The notes: generated from the sequence alone by a model not told the origin. Shown: positions 6,941 to 16,888, counted from the stretch's first letter. The stretch: 64,000 nt of DNA from Gramella sp. AN32 (GCF_023718305.1 NZ_QEYO01000003.1:1-64000), one strand, 5' to 3'. A program made the numbers and translations.

Positions 6941-9640
6941 ATGAAAAAAGCTTTAAAAATTTTTGGATTTGTAGTGCTAACCCTGGTGATCTTACTTGCA
7001 GCTGCACCTTATATATTTGAATCGCAGTTAAAAGATTTACTCAGGAAAACCATCAACGATAATGTAAACGCTAAAGTTGAGTTTTCAGATATTAATCTGA
7101 GCATGTTCCGCAGTTTTCCGCAGGCAACGCTGGTGATTGATGATTTGAGTGTGGTGAACAATGCTCCTTTTGCCGGGGATACGCTGGCCAAAAGTAAAGA
7201 AGTAGTACTGGAAATGTCCATAAAAGAATTGTTCAAAGGCAGCAGCGAACCCAAAAAAATTGATGAGCTCAAATTGAACGATGCTTTTATCAACATTAAA
7301 ATAGATTCTTTAGGCAGAGCAAATTATGATATTGCCAAAGTCGATTCAACCGCTACGCAAACGCCTGCAGATACCGCTTCAGCATTTAGTCTGGATCTCA
7401 AACATTATGAGATCAATGATTCCCGGGTAAAATATGTAGACGAAAAAGGGAAAATTGCACTGGATGTGCTACATCTTAATCACGAAGGCACCGGGGATTT
7501 TTCCCTGGATACTTCTGAACTTGATACGTATTCAGAAGCTATGGTAAGTTTCGATTTTGATGGCGTGAATTACCTCAACAAGCATAATGTGGTTCTGGAT
7601 GCCGTTTTCCAAATGGATTTGGAAAATATGCGGTATACCTTTTTAGAAAATGAAGCAAAGATCAATCAGCTGCCTTTAACTTTTGACGGATTTGTGCAGG
7701 TAAATGAAAATAACCAGGAAATGGATATCAGCTTTAAAACGCCTTCTTCAGATTTTAAAAATTTCCTCGCGGTGATTCCGGAAACTTATGCCAAAAATAT
7801 TGAAAATGTGGATACCAGCGGTGATTTTGTGGTTAATGGAAGAATCTTTGGAACCGTGGATGACACATATATTCCAAAATTGGATATCAAAATAAGTTCA
7901 GACAATGCTTCCTTCAAATATCCAGATCTTCCCAAAAGTGTGCAGGATATCAACCTGGCCATGGAGCTGATGAATGACACCGGCCTGGTAGAAGATACTT
8001 ATTTGAATATTGGCAATGCCACCTTTAGAATTGAACAGGACAAATTTGCCATAAATGGGAAAGTGAGCAATCTCACGGAAAATATGCTCGTAAACATGGA
8101 ACTAAAAGGAACTGTAAATCTTGCCAATTTGAGCCAGGCCTATCCACTTGAACTGGAACAGGATCTTAATGGTATTCTAAATGCTGATATTAGAACCAGT
8201 TTTGATATGAACTCTATCGAAAAAGAACAATATCAAAATGTAAATAGTAACGGTACCGCTACGATCACCAATTTTAGTTATAGATCGCCGGAGATTCCCA
8301 ATGAAGTAAAGATTTCTAAAGCCAACATGTATTTTAATCAGGGAAATGTAAAAATTCCTGAATTATCCCTTACTACCGGGAGGACCGATTTGGAAGCTTC
8401 GGGAACACTACAAAACCTGATGGGCTTCTTATTTACAGATCAACAGCTTAAAGGAGAATTTCAGGCGAAATCTAATACTTTCCGTGTAAATGATTTTATG
8501 ATTGCCAAAACGGAAGAAGTAACACAAAAGACCGAGGAAGGAACCACCAAAACTGTTTCAAAAACAACCGGAGAAGAAGCGATTAAAATTCCTTCATTCC
8601 TGGATATCGTGTTAAATTTTAATGCCAATACCATTCTTTATGACAATTTAGAACTGAAGAACGCTAAAGGTGTTTTGGTGATTAGGGATGAAACGGCCAG
8701 ACTGGAGAATATTTCAACCAGTATTTTTAATGGCTCCATTGGTCTTAACGGGCTGGTTTCAACAAAAAATGAGACACCTACTTTTGAAATGGATCTCGAT
8801 CTAAATTCACTCGATATTGCTTCCTCCTTTAATGGCTTGGAAATGATGCAGAATTTAGCACCAATCGCTACCGCTTTAAAGGGAAAAATTCAATCTACGC
8901 TTAAATTATCCGGTAATCTTAATGATGATCTTACGCCGCAAATGGCTTCTTTAGCCGGAAATGCTTTAGCTGAATTACTTACTGCGGAAATTGATCCTGA
9001 AAAAGCGAAACTTCTGGCTGAATTGGATAACAAGTTGAATTTTGTCAATTTCAATGATATAGATCTTAGTAAGCTGAAGACAAAGCTCACCTTTAATAAC
9101 GGGCAGGTTGAGATCGCTCCTTTCAATTTTGATGTAAAGGGAATTAATGTAGAAGTTTCCGGAAGCCATGGATTTGATATGAACATGAATTATAATTTAT
9201 CGTTGGATGTTCCGGCGAAATATCTGGGATCGCAAATTGGAAATACATTGAGCCAGTTAAGCGGGAACGACCTCCAAAATATGACAGTTGCTTTACCTGT
9301 TGGTATCAAAGGAAATTTTCAAAATCCGCAGATCAACCTGAATATGCAACAGGCCGTGAATAACCTTACGCAGCAAATAGTGGCAAAACAAAAAGGTAAA
9401 CTTCAGGAAAAAGGGGAAAATGCGCTAGGCAATTTAATTGGCGGAATGATTAATAAAGGAAATAATACCACGACCGATTCCACCAAAACAGCAACCGATT
9501 CCACGAGAACGATTCCACAAACAAAAAGGGATTCGATCAATAAAACCAATCAGGAGCAGGTTCAGAATGCCGCGAAGAATATTTTAGGGGGAATTTTGAA
9601 AAACAATAAAAAGAAAACGGATACTACTGGGAACAACTAG
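6941..9640 (+). CDS. AsmA-family envelope protein (AsmA-like C-terminal region)
   Basis: An 899-residue protein anchored by one N-terminal helix (residues 5-26). The N-terminal AsmA domain has KVEFSDINLSMFRSFPQATLVIDDLSVV, and the C-terminal AsmA-like region contains FNGSIGLNGLVSTKNETPTFEMDLDL and repeated beta-strand segments. It ends in a low-complexity tail rich in N, T, Q and K. AsmA-like proteins are long beta-groove proteins of the inner membrane and periplasm, related to lipid-transfer proteins such as TamB/YhdP, that influence outer-membrane lipid homeostasis. The substrate here is unknown. It is followed by the repeat-rich region and has no obvious operon partner. Confidence 0.88.
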   Translation: MKKALKIFGFVVLTLVILLAAAPYIFESQLKDLLRKTINDNVNAKVEFSDINLSMFRSFPQATLVIDDLSVVNNAPFAGDTLAKSKEVVLEMSIKELFKGSSEPKKIDELKLNDAFINIKIDSLGRANYDIAKVDSTATQTPADTASAFSLDLKHYEINDSRVKYVDEKGKIALDVLHLNHEGTGDFSLDTSELDTYSEAMVSFDFDGVNYLNKHNVVLDAVFQMDLENMRYTFLENEAKINQLPLTFDGFVQVNENNQEMDISFKTPSSDFKNFLAVIPETYAKNIENVDTSGDFVVNGRIFGTVDDTYIPKLDIKISSDNASFKYPDLPKSVQDINLAMELMNDTGLVEDTYLNIGNATFRIEQDKFAINGKVSNLTENMLVNMELKGTVNLANLSQAYPLELEQDLNGILNADIRTSFDMNSIEKEQYQNVNSNGTATITNFSYRSPEIPNEVKISKANMYFNQGNVKIPELSLTTGRTDLEASGTLQNLMGFLFTDQQLKGEFQAKSNTFRVNDFMIAKTEEVTQKTEEGTTKTVSKTTGEEAIKIPSFLDIVLNFNANTILYDNLELKNAKGVLVIRDETARLENISTSIFNGSIGLNGLVSTKNETPTFEMDLDLNSLDIASSFNGLEMMQNLAPIATALKGKIQSTLKLSGNLNDDLTPQMASLAGNALAELLTAEIDPEKAKLLAELDNKLNFVNFNDIDLSKLKTKLTFNNGQVEIAPFNFDVKGINVEVSGSHGFDMNMNYNLSLDVPAKYLGSQIGNTLSQLSGNDLQNMTVALPVGIKGNFQNPQINLNMQQAVNNLTQQIVAKQKGKLQEKGENALGNLIGGMINKGNNTTTDSTKTATDSTRTIPQTKRDSINKTNQEQVQNAAKNILGGILKNNKKKTDTTGNN

Positions 9641-10365
9641 CGGTGAGAAGTTGGAAGTTAAAATAATATCACTTTCATCATCCTGAGACCGTGATAAAAA
9701 TCTTTATCTAGCGTAGGAAATTGACGTATTTTTTAGAATATCTAATGAGATACTGAAACCTCCCGATAGCTCGGGACAGCATGACGGCAATTCTAAAGAT
9801 CAGATCGTCACCCTGAACTGGGTTCAGGGTCTATACTACGTAAATAAATACCTCAATGGTAATAAAACAAAGCGTCGCAGTGACAACCAGGGAAACGTCC
9901 TCAGTTTCGGATTCGGGACCCGTAGGTGCAAAATTCGTTCAAAAGAATTGCTGTTTGAGCGAAGCGAGTTCAATTCTTTTAGGATTTAAACCGTTACGGG
10001 TGAACGAGAAACTGCAGACTAGCTTTTTTGTTTTTCCTGAGCAAAGACGAAGGATTCAGCAATGGAAAAGAAAAAAACGAAAATCAAGCAGTCTCTCCAT
10101 GGGATTCCTCACTGCGTTCGGAATGACTTCCACTATTAAATGCTTCAGAATAATAAATAATTAAAAGAATATCACCCAGGTCATTTCGACCAAAGGGAGG
10201 AATCTCATGAACAATTAGCAATAACCAATGTACTGAAATCCTGCTTGCACATTTCGACTCCGCTAAATGTGACAAAGCATTCGTCATTACGAGACCAAAT
10301 AAACATACGTCAATAGTAACTGGTTTCAGGGTCTCAATGATTTCAAAGAATATTATTTGAGAAAA
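9641..10365. repeat. Gene-free region (725 bp) of decayed palindromic repeats
   Basis: Short translations here do not resemble proteins. Several palindromic units are packed together: CCCGATAGCTCGGG near 9763-9776, ACCCTGAAC-tgg-GTTCAGGGT at 9810-9830, and AAAAGAATTG (9941-9950) with CAATTCTTTT (9971-9980). There is also an inverted pair of GATTCCTC...GGAATGAC (about 10098-10126) and GGTCATTTCGACC...GAATCTC (about 10178-10206). These look like remnants of the dispersed palindromic elements common between flavobacterial genes. Confidence 0.65.
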
Positions 10366-11160
10366 TTAAAAAATATTCATTTCTACAACAAAACCCTCGT
10401 GGCCGCGAACGTTGAAGACCGTGCCATCCTCAAAAATGAGATATTGTGCTTTAATGCCTTTTAAGACTCCTTCGTAGAAAGGATTCTTTGCGAGATTAAG
10501 CGTTTTTATTTTCTTCGGAAATTGCAGTACCGGGAATTTAATTTCCAATTCCTTGCTGTTAGCCAGATAAAAATCCTTAGCCTCAGCTGGAATAAATTCT
10601 TTCAGTTTTTCCCGTTCTTCCTGAAGATTAAGATCGAGTACTTCATTGGTTAACATTTTTCTCCAGTTCGTTTTGTCGCTCACATGATCTTTCAAAGCAA
10701 CTTCAGTGATTCCGGCAAGGTATCTATTGGGAACCTCTACAATTTCAATGGCTTCATGCGCGCCCTGGTCGATCCAACGAGTTGGGATTTGAGTTTTCCT
10801 GGTCACACCAACTTTAACGTCACTGGAATTGGCCAGATAAACCACATGGGGTTGTAGTTGTGAGCGCTTTTCAAATTCCAGGTCACGATCTTCTTCATCC
10901 AAATGGGCTTTGCTCAACTCCGGGCTTATCACCCAATTTCCCGCCTGGGGAATAGAGTTGAAACAATCGTAACAATAACCCTGTCTAAATATCTTTTTTT
11001 GGAGTCCACAATTCAAACATTCAAACCTTAAAAAATTAATGCTTAACTTTTTATCCAGTAACTGATTCATATTTATAAAATCATGATCCCAAACCAGGTA
11101 ATATTGCACGGTTTCCAATAATTCGGTTCGCATTTTTGTTAAGACGCCTTCGTATCTCAT
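10366..11160 (-). CDS. DUF2797 protein with zinc-ribbon-like cysteines
   Basis: A 264-residue soluble protein of the DUF2797 family, whose function is unknown. A four-cysteine cluster, CLNCG (about residues 48-52) and CYDCF (about 62-66), probably binds zinc. The middle segment VVYLANSSDVKVGVTRK followed by RWIDQGA looks like the core of GIY-YIG/T5orf172-type nuclease folds (YL...KVGVT...R). That suggests a nucleic-acid role, but it is my inference from the motif. The gene is divergent from the GH3-like gene with 112 bases between them. It has no signal peptide or membrane segment. Confidence 0.85.
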   Translation of the reverse strand: MRYEGVLTKMRTELLETVQYYLVWDHDFINMNQLLDKKLSINFLRFECLNCGLQKKIFRQGYCYDCFNSIPQAGNWVISPELSKAHLDEEDRDLEFEKRSQLQPHVVYLANSSDVKVGVTRKTQIPTRWIDQGAHEAIEIVEVPNRYLAGITEVALKDHVSDKTNWRKMLTNEVLDLNLQEEREKLKEFIPAEAKDFYLANSKELEIKFPVLQFPKKIKTLNLAKNPFYEGVLKGIKAQYLIFEDGTVFNVRGHEGFVVEMNIF

Positions 11161-11242
11161 GAAATTTTATTTATGGCTGAATGAATAATTTTTGCCAGCA
11201 CCAAACTTTCGTTTATTTTTAACGAAAAACAGGGTTTCTCAA

Positions 11243-11250
11243 TAATTTTG
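11243..11250 (+). promoter_or_regulatory. -7 box (TAATTTTG) of the GH3-like gene
   Basis: Perfect TAnnTTTG match, 22 bases before the ATG at 11273. There is no convincing TTG at -33, though the region 19-21 bases upstream is T-rich. Confidence 0.4.
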
Positions 11251-11272
11251 AAGCCTAAATATACTATTAAAA

Positions 11273-12784
11273 ATGCCAATTCCTCTAGTTAACTCCGTTG
11301 CTTCATGGTTCCTTAAAAAAAGGATCCATCAAATGGAATTGTTCATTAAATATCCCCATGAGGTTCAAAACGAACTTCTTAAAGATCTAATTTTTAAAGC
11401 CCGAAATACTGAAATAGGTAATAAATACCATTTTTCAGGAATAAAAAACTATCGCCAGTTTCAGGAGCAGGTGCCTATTCATCGTTATGAAGACCTGGAG
11501 AATTGTATAGAAAGGAGCAGGAGTGGCGAAAACAATATTTTTTGGCCTACGCCTATTAAATGGTTTGCAAAATCCAGTGGGACAACGAATGCCAAAAGCA
11601 AGTTTATTCCGGTGAGTGACGATTCCCTGGAATATTGTCATTATGCTGCGGGAAAGGATTTATTATGTATTTACCTCAACAACAATCCGCAGTCGCAAAT
11701 GTTCACGGGTAAAAGTTTAAGATTGGGTGGAAGCAAAGAAATCTATCGGGAAAATGGAACTTCCTATGGTGACCTTAGTGCCATCCTCATAGATAATATG
11801 CCATTTTGGGCAGAATTCAGCAGTACGCCAAGTAATGATGTTTCCCTTATGCATGACTGGGAAATAAAAATGCCGGCGATAGTTAATGAAACCATTCATG
11901 AAAAAGTGACCAGTTTAGCGGGTGTTCCAAGCTGGATGCTGGTTTTGCTGAATAATGTACTCGAGACCACAGGTAAGGACAATCTTTTTGAAGTCTGGCC
12001 CCAGCTGGAAGTATATTTTCATGGGGGTGTGAGTTTTGAACCCTACGCACCACAGTTTCAAAAGATTTTGCCGAATGAAGATTTCAGGTTTTATGAGATC
12101 TACAATGCTTCCGAAGGATTTTTTGCCTGCCAGGAACGTAACGACAATAAAGATCTTCTCTTAATGCTGGATTATGGTATTTTTTACGAATTTATTCCCA
12201 TGGACCTCTACGGAAAAGAGGAAGAAAAAGCCATTCCGCTTAGTGAAGTTGAAATTGGTAAAAATTATGCCATCGTAATTACGACCAATGCCGGACTCTG
12301 GCGCTATAAAATTGGTGATACGGTGCGTTTTACCAGCACAAATCCTTATCGCATAAAAGTCTCCGGAAGAACCAAGCATCATATTAATGTTTTTGGGGAA
12401 GAACTAATCATCGAAAACGCTGAATCTGCCTTAAAAAAAGTTTCCCTAGTGACCAGTTGCGAAATTATGGATTATACGGTGGCTCCTATTTTTATGGAGG
12501 GCAGGGAAAAAGGTGCCCATGAATGGATTATAGAATTTAAAACGCCACCCAAAGATTTTGACAAATTTCAGAAACAATTAGACCTGGCGCTACAGGAAGT
12601 GAATAGTGATTACGAAGCCAAGAGGTATAACAACATGACGCTGAACATGCCCAAAGTTCACCAGGCCAGGGAAAATCTTTTCTATGACTGGTTGAAAAAG
12701 CATAATAAAGTTGGGGGCCAGCATAAAGTCCCCAGGCTTTCCAACTCGCGATCTTACCTGGAAGAATTATTGAAAATGATGTAA
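11273..12784 (+). CDS. GH3 auxin-responsive-promoter family (acyl-adenylating) protein
   Basis: A 503-residue member of the GH3 branch of the ANL adenylating superfamily, which activates carboxylates with ATP and, in plants, conjugates them to amino acids. The phosphate-binding motif KSSGTTNAKSKFIP is near residue 100. Motif 2 is seen as YNASEGFFACQ, the hinge/ATP motif as LWRYKIGDTVRFT, and the C-terminal GRTKHHINVFGEELI marks the junction to the mobile domain. The length matches the family. The bacterial substrate is not known. An acetyltransferase gene follows 15 bases after the stop on the same strand, so the two may be co-transcribed. Confidence 0.9.
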   Translation: MPIPLVNSVASWFLKKRIHQMELFIKYPHEVQNELLKDLIFKARNTEIGNKYHFSGIKNYRQFQEQVPIHRYEDLENCIERSRSGENNIFWPTPIKWFAKSSGTTNAKSKFIPVSDDSLEYCHYAAGKDLLCIYLNNNPQSQMFTGKSLRLGGSKEIYRENGTSYGDLSAILIDNMPFWAEFSSTPSNDVSLMHDWEIKMPAIVNETIHEKVTSLAGVPSWMLVLLNNVLETTGKDNLFEVWPQLEVYFHGGVSFEPYAPQFQKILPNEDFRFYEIYNASEGFFACQERNDNKDLLLMLDYGIFYEFIPMDLYGKEEEKAIPLSEVEIGKNYAIVITTNAGLWRYKIGDTVRFTSTNPYRIKVSGRTKHHINVFGEELIIENAESALKKVSLVTSCEIMDYTVAPIFMEGREKGAHEWIIEFKTPPKDFDKFQKQLDLALQEVNSDYEAKRYNNMTLNMPKVHQARENLFYDWLKKHNKVGGQHKVPRLSNSRSYLEELLKMM

Positions 12785-12799
12785 TTAAATAATGATTTA

Positions 12800-13396
12800 A
12801 TGGAATCTGAAAAAGAAAAAATGCTGGCCGGAAAACCATATTTTGCCATGGGAAAAGAACTTTCTGAGGAACGTTTGAAAGCGAAAGAATTGCTTTTCGA
12901 TTTTAATCATACACATCCTAAAGAAATAAAACAGCGCAACACTATTCTGAAGGAGCTTTTAGGAGGAACCAAAAAGAGCTTCTATTTTGAACCTCCATTT
13001 CGCTGTGATTATGGTTATAATATTTTTGTAGGCTCCAATTTTTACAGTAATTATAATCTTATTATTCTCGATTGTGCCAAAGTGCGAATTGGGGATAATG
13101 TAATGATGGCTCCAAACGTGAGCATTTTTACGGCAGGCCACCCGGTGCATCAGGAACCACGGAATAAATTTATAGAATACGCCATTCCCGTCACTATTGG
13201 GAATGGGGTTTGGATTGGTGGCCACACGGTGATCAATCCGGGAGTTAACATTGGGGATAATGCCGTGATTGGATCTGGCAGTGTGGTGACTAAAGACATC
13301 CCGGCGAATGTGATCGCATTCGGTAATCCCTGCAAGGTGGTTCGTGAAATTACCGAAGAGGATAAAGACTACTACTTCAGGAAACTAAAGTTTTAA
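12800..13396 (+). CDS. Maltose/galactoside-type sugar O-acetyltransferase (left-handed beta-helix)
   Basis: A 198-residue hexapeptide acyltransferase. The N-terminal MAC domain (KMLAGKPYFAMGKELSEER) precedes a left-handed beta-helix with hexapeptide repeats. It contains the active-site region SIFTAGHPVH, with its catalytic His, and WIGGHTVINPGVNIGDNAVIGSGS, ending in IPANVIAFGNPCKVVR. The enzyme transfers acetyl from acetyl-CoA to a sugar hydroxyl in the cytoplasm; the physiological acceptor is unclear. The gene probably shares a transcript with the upstream GH3-like gene and is followed by a strong palindrome shared with convergent hemL. Confidence 0.9.
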   Translation: MESEKEKMLAGKPYFAMGKELSEERLKAKELLFDFNHTHPKEIKQRNTILKELLGGTKKSFYFEPPFRCDYGYNIFVGSNFYSNYNLIILDCAKVRIGDNVMMAPNVSIFTAGHPVHQEPRNKFIEYAIPVTIGNGVWIGGHTVINPGVNIGDNAVIGSGSVVTKDIPANVIAFGNPCKVVREITEEDKDYYFRKLKF

Positions 13397-13441
13397 TCCT
13401 TTTTTTACTGCCCAATTATCCTACTAAAATGTTGCCCTGCA

Positions 13442-13474
13442 AAACCTCCCAGGTTTCGGAAACCTGGGAGGTTT
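13442..13474. terminator. Bidirectional terminator-like palindrome between acetyltransferase and hemL
   Basis: Two perfect 16-base arms (AAACCTCCCAGGTTTC and its reverse complement) are separated by one base. Each arm is itself palindromic (AAACCT-ccc-AGGTTT). It sits between two convergent genes, 10 bases from the hemL stop. U-tracts are short, so it may be a dispersed palindromic repeat as well as a terminator. Confidence 0.65.
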
Positions 13475-13484
13475 GATTGGACTT

Positions 13485-14774
13485 TTAAAGCAACTTCGCC
13501 ACTTTCCCTACTGCGGAAATCGTCTTATCAAGATCCTTATAAGACAAGGCTTCACTTATAAACCAGGTTTCAAAAGCGCTGGGCGCGATATAAATTCCGT
13601 GCTCCAGCATTCCGTGGAAAAATTTATTGAAAATTCCATTTAAGGCTGCTTTAGCTGAAGAATCGAAATCTGTCACCGGTTCTTCAGAAAAATGTACCGA
13701 AATCATCGAACCTTCCCGATTGATTGTATGCGGCACCTGATTTTTTTTAAGGGCTTTTTCAATTCCCTGATGTAAATATTCAGTCTTTTTATCGATACTT
13801 TCAAAAATTTTAGGATTCTTATGAAGTTCAGTAAGCATGGCTAATCCGGCTGCCATTGCCAGTGGATTCCCGCTTAAAGTTCCCGCCTGGTACACCGGTC
13901 CGATGGGGGCAAGATAATCCATGATCTCTTTTCTCGCGGCAAAAGCACCCACGGGCAAACCACCGCCGATTACTTTTCCGAAGCAAATAATATCTGCATT
14001 TACACCCAACCTTTCCTGTACACCACCGGCAGCAAGCCTAAAACCGGTCATGACCTCATCAAAAATCAGAAGTATTCCGGTTTCATTACAGAGTCTTCTT
14101 AAACCTTCCAGGAATCCTTTTTTTGGAGGGACACATCCCATATTCCCTGCAACTGGCTCAATGATAATACAGGCAATTTGGTCCCTGTTATTTTCGATTA
14201 GTTGCTTTACATTTTCAAGATCGTTGTAGCTCGCCAGCAAAGTATCTTTGGCTGTTCCCTGCGTGACCCCGGGACTATTTGGTGTTCCAAAAGTCATGGC
14301 GCCACTCCCCGCCTGGATCAAGAAGGAATCACTATGGCCGTGATAGCAACCGGCAAATTTGATGATCTTTTCTTTTCCGGTAAAGCCACGGGCAAGCCGA
14401 ACCGCGCTCATACAGGCTTCGGTTCCACTGTTCACCATGCGAATTTTATCAATATTAGGCACCATTTCTACAGCGAGCTCTGCAATCTTTGTCTCAATTT
14501 CAGTAGGTGTCCCAAAAGAAGTTCCGTTTTTCGCTTTTTCAATTACCGCATCTACTACGGGTTTGTGCGCATGGCCCAAAATTAACGGGCCCCATGAATT
14601 GATATAATCTATATATTTATTTCCATCTTCATCATAAATGTAGGCTCCTTTTGCTTTTTTGATAAAAATGGGATCGCCACCCACGGCTTTAAAAGCCCGA
14701 ACCGGAGAATTTACACCGCCGGGAATTACTTTCTTCGCATTCGCAAAAAGTTCACTGCTCCTCTTATAAATCAT
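13485..14774 (-). CDS. hemL: Glutamate-1-semialdehyde 2,1-aminomutase
   Basis: A PLP enzyme that converts glutamate-1-semialdehyde to 5-aminolevulinate, the C5 route of haem synthesis. The 429 residues match the family. The PLP lysine is in [14 protein letters not shown] (about residue 264), the cofactor aspartate in [11 protein letters not shown] and the phosphate-binding [10 protein letters not shown] near 116-125. The [16 protein letters not shown] segment is also typical. It is the last gene of a reverse-strand run (deaminase, glucosaminidase, hemL) with only 11 bases before it, though the three proteins share no obvious pathway. Confidence 0.96.
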   Translation of the reverse strand: MIYKRSSELFANAKKVIPGGVNSPVRAFKAVGGDPIFIKKAKGAYIYDEDGNKYIDYINSWGPLILGHAHKPVVDAVIEKAKNGTSFGTPTEIETKIAELAVEMVPNIDKIRMVNSGTEACMSAVRLARGFTGKEKIIKFAGCYHGHSDSFLIQAGSGAMTFGTPNSPGVTQGTAKDTLLASYNDLENVKQLIENNRDQIACIIIEPVAGNMGCVPPKKGFLEGLRRLCNETGILLIFDEVMTGFRLAAGGVQERLGVNADIICFGKVIGGGLPVGAFAARKEIMDYLAPIGPVYQAGTLSGNPLAMAAGLAMLTELHKNPKIFESIDKKTEYLHQGIEKALKKNQVPHTINREGSMISVHFSEEPVTDFDSSAKAALNGIFNKFFHGMLEHGIYIAPSAFETWFISEALSYKDLDKTISAVGKVAKLL

Positions 14775-14785
14775 AAAATGTTTTC

Positions 14786-15598
14786 CTATTTAATTTCTAA
14801 AACCTGCCCAATGGAGATAGTATTTCCATTGAGACGATTGGCTTTTTTAATCTGTTCAACTGTTGTGTTATATCTTTTGGCAATGGAGTAAAGCGTGTCT
14901 CCTTTAATTACCTTGTGTTGGGCAGCATTTGCCTGGGTATTGGAAGAATAAGTGGCAGCTTTTCGAGGAGCTTTCCCATTGTCAAATTTATAAAGTTCAT
15001 ATCTTTCAATAAGATCGATAAGTTTATCGGGATAACGGCGATCTGTGGCGTAACCCGCCTGTCTTAGCCCTTTTGCCCAGCCCTTATAATCATCATGATC
15101 TAATTCAAACAAACCGGCATATCGTTTTCTATTAGCTAAAAACAAGGAATGGTCCCGGAAGGAATATTTTGCATTTTTATATTTTCTGAAACATTCCTGA
15201 CGGCGATCGTCGTCATGATAAACTTTTTCTCCGGTCCAGTCATGACATTTAATTCCGAAGTGATTATTAGCGTGAGTGGTAAGCTCCCCATTTCCGGCTC
15301 CGGACTCAAGTATTCCCTGGGCTAAAGTGATACTCGCGGGAATATTGTACAATTCCATTTCTTCCTGGGCGATAGTCGCATAGTCGCGTATGTAATCTTC
15401 CACACGATAATGATAGGAATTACGGGGCAGTTCTTCTTTTACATCATCCAAAACTTCCGCAGGAGTTCTTCGGTTTTCTTCCCCCCTGTTATTAATTTCA
15501 ACTGTATCCTCTTTACGGGTCACTACTTTTTTCTTACTTCCGCAGGAGAAAATAAATAATGAAACAAAAAATAAAGTGAGAATTTGTTTAATCTTCAT
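14786..15598 (-). CDS. Lipoprotein glucosaminidase (GH73) with C-terminal LysM
   Basis: A 270-residue cell-wall hydrolase. The signal peptide carries a lipobox ending at Cys19 (FIFSC), so it should be membrane-anchored. The GH73 domain (about residues 60-200) has [18 protein letters not shown], where the Glu of LESG is the likely catalytic acid, and the family-typical [12 protein letters not shown] LysM peptidoglycan-binding repeat ends the protein ([19 protein letters not shown]). It is expected to cleave the glycan backbone of peptidoglycan. The gene overlaps the upstream deaminase gene by 11 bases, which suggests translational coupling. Confidence 0.92.
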   Translation of the reverse strand: MKIKQILTLFFVSLFIFSCGSKKKVVTRKEDTVEINNRGEENRRTPAEVLDDVKEELPRNSYHYRVEDYIRDYATIAQEEMELYNIPASITLAQGILESGAGNGELTTHANNHFGIKCHDWTGEKVYHDDDRRQECFRKYKNAKYSFRDHSLFLANRKRYAGLFELDHDDYKGWAKGLRQAGYATDRRYPDKLIDLIERYELYKFDNGKAPRKAATYSSNTQANAAQHKVIKGDTLYSIAKRYNTTVEQIKKANRLNGNTISIGQVLEIK

Positions 15599-16529
15599 CT
15601 ATCAGGTTAATTTGAGGCAAATTTTTATTTTTTAAGAGTCTGTTCATTTCAGGAATTCCCTGAAAACCACCTGTATGGATGGCCAAAACTTTTGAATTGG
15701 CGGGAAAGTAACCTTTCTCTGCCAGGTCAAAAATACCAAAAAGTAATTTTCCAGTATAGACAGGATCGAGTAAGATTTTAAATTCTTTGCTGAATTTATT
15801 CATAAAGTCGATCAATGCTGCATCAACTTTCGCATAACCGCCAAAATGGTAGTCTGAAAAAAGTTCCCAATTCGTTTTTACGACCAGCTTTGTAACATCA
15901 TTTTTAAAGTGTGCTGATTTTAATGCCGGAAAACCCAGAACTTTTTGGTTAGTACCTGCAGATTTTATGAGCCCGCCAATCGTGCCACCAGTTCCAACGG
16001 ATACGGCAATAAAGTCGAATTTTCTATCTTCACTATTTAGAATTTCAGCGCAGCCTTTTATGGCCAGATCATTGATTCCTCCTTCAGGAAGAAGATAAAA
16101 TTTGCCAAATTTTGATCGTAATTCTTTTAAGAATGATGCTGATTCTTTTTCCCGATATTTTTCCCGACTAACAAACTCAAAGCTCATTCCACAACTTTTT
16201 GCATATTTCAAAGTTGCGCTCCACTTGTTTCTATTTGCTTTTAATTCATCGCCTCTAATAATCCCGATAGTTTGAAATTCGTATATGTTACCCGCAGCAG
16301 CAGTGGCGGCGATATGATTGGAATGTGCACCACCAAACGTGAGGATTTTTAAAAATCCGGTGGCTTTGGCTTCTCGAAGATTATATTTTAATTTTCTGAA
16401 TTTATTTCCGGAAACTTCAGGATGCAAAAGATCTTCCCGTTTGATCCAGACTTCTACTCCATCTTCAAATTTCCTTAGAAATTGATTGGGAATATTTTCC
16501 GAAGAGATTGAATCAAAAAAGTCCTGCAT
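15588..16529 (-). CDS. ACC deaminase/D-cysteine desulfhydrase family PLP enzyme
   Basis: A 313-residue fold-type II PLP enzyme. The PLP lysine is in [12 protein letters not shown] (about residue 42), followed by the [13 protein letters not shown] substrate/cofactor loop and the phosphate-binding [10 protein letters not shown]. Family members act as 1-aminocyclopropane-1-carboxylate deaminase or D-cysteine desulfhydrase; sequence alone does not decide, and the short flavobacterial form more likely acts on D-cysteine or a related D-amino acid. It is the first gene of the run leading to hemL. A -7 box lies four bases upstream of its ATG. Confidence 0.88.
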   Translation of the reverse strand: MQDFFDSISSENIPNQFLRKFEDGVEVWIKREDLLHPEVSGNKFRKLKYNLREAKATGFLKILTFGGAHSNHIAATAAAGNIYEFQTIGIIRGDELKANRNKWSATLKYAKSCGMSFEFVSREKYREKESASFLKELRSKFGKFYLLPEGGINDLAIKGCAEILNSEDRKFDFIAVSVGTGGTIGGLIKSAGTNQKVLGFPALKSAHFKNDVTKLVVKTNWELFSDYHFGGYAKVDAALIDFMNKFSKEFKILLDPVYTGKLLFGIFDLAEKGYFPANSKVLAIHTGGFQGIPEMNRLLKNKNLPQINLIDED

Positions 16530-16533
16530 GTTG

Positions 16534-16541
16534 CAAAACTA
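16534..16541 (-). promoter_or_regulatory. -7 box (TAGTTTTG) of the deaminase operon
   Basis: Perfect TAnnTTTG match on the reverse strand, ending four bases before the ATG (16529). The predicted transcript start falls on the start codon. No TTG at -33 was found. Confidence 0.5.
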
Positions 16542-16561
16542 AAGGATGAAAAAGAATAATC

Positions 16562-16888
16562 TTAGAGAAATTTCAGAAAAGCCCAGAAAGGCCGTTTTTT
16601 AAGGTACTTAAGATTTACCTCCCTGCGATAGGCTTCCCTTTCAAAACTTATATTCTTATAGGCAAGCATTGCATCTCGACAATCGATATAACGCACAAAA
16701 AATTCAAGGGCATACCAAATATAAAAAAAGATAACCCCCATTTCTATTTGTTGGCGTAGGTGGATCTTTTCATGGTTGATAAAGTACTTATCTTTCTTGA
16801 GGTGAGCATTTTCAAGGATCACAAAAGGCCATAGGCTAATGCCCTTAAACCTTCCAGAAAGAAAATGCCTATTCACAATGAGAATCAT
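16562..16888 (-). CDS. Small HExxH protein, possible minimal zinc peptidase-like protein
   Basis: I do not recognise a named family for this 108-residue protein. It carries INHEKIHLRQQIE (HEKIH at residues 39-43), a zinc-binding HExxH motif. About 40 residues later comes SFEREAYRRE, which resembles the third-ligand ExxA segment of gluzincin peptidases. A hydrophobic stretch (VIFFYIWYALEFFVRYI) lies between. The layout resembles the core of M48/M56 metallopeptidases without the rest of the domain. Catalytic activity is inference. The gene is divergent from the DUF5522 gene, with about 32 bases between the starts. Confidence 0.75.
   Translation of the reverse strand: MILIVNRHFLSGRFKGISLWPFVILENAHLKKDKYFINHEKIHLRQQIEMGVIFFYIWYALEFFVRYIDCRDAMLAYKNISFEREAYRREVNLKYLKKRPFWAFLKFL

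Noticed and set aside
9856..10164. Forward frame of 102 codons in the repeat-rich region
   Set aside because: It runs across several palindromic repeats, resembles no protein, and its residues change character at each repeat boundary.
13442..13474. CRISPR-like repeat
   Set aside because: It is one inverted repeat between convergent genes, without spaced direct repeats or cas genes.
14202..14607. Forward frames opposite hemL
   Set aside because: These are shadows of hemL, whose motifs are complete on the reverse strand.
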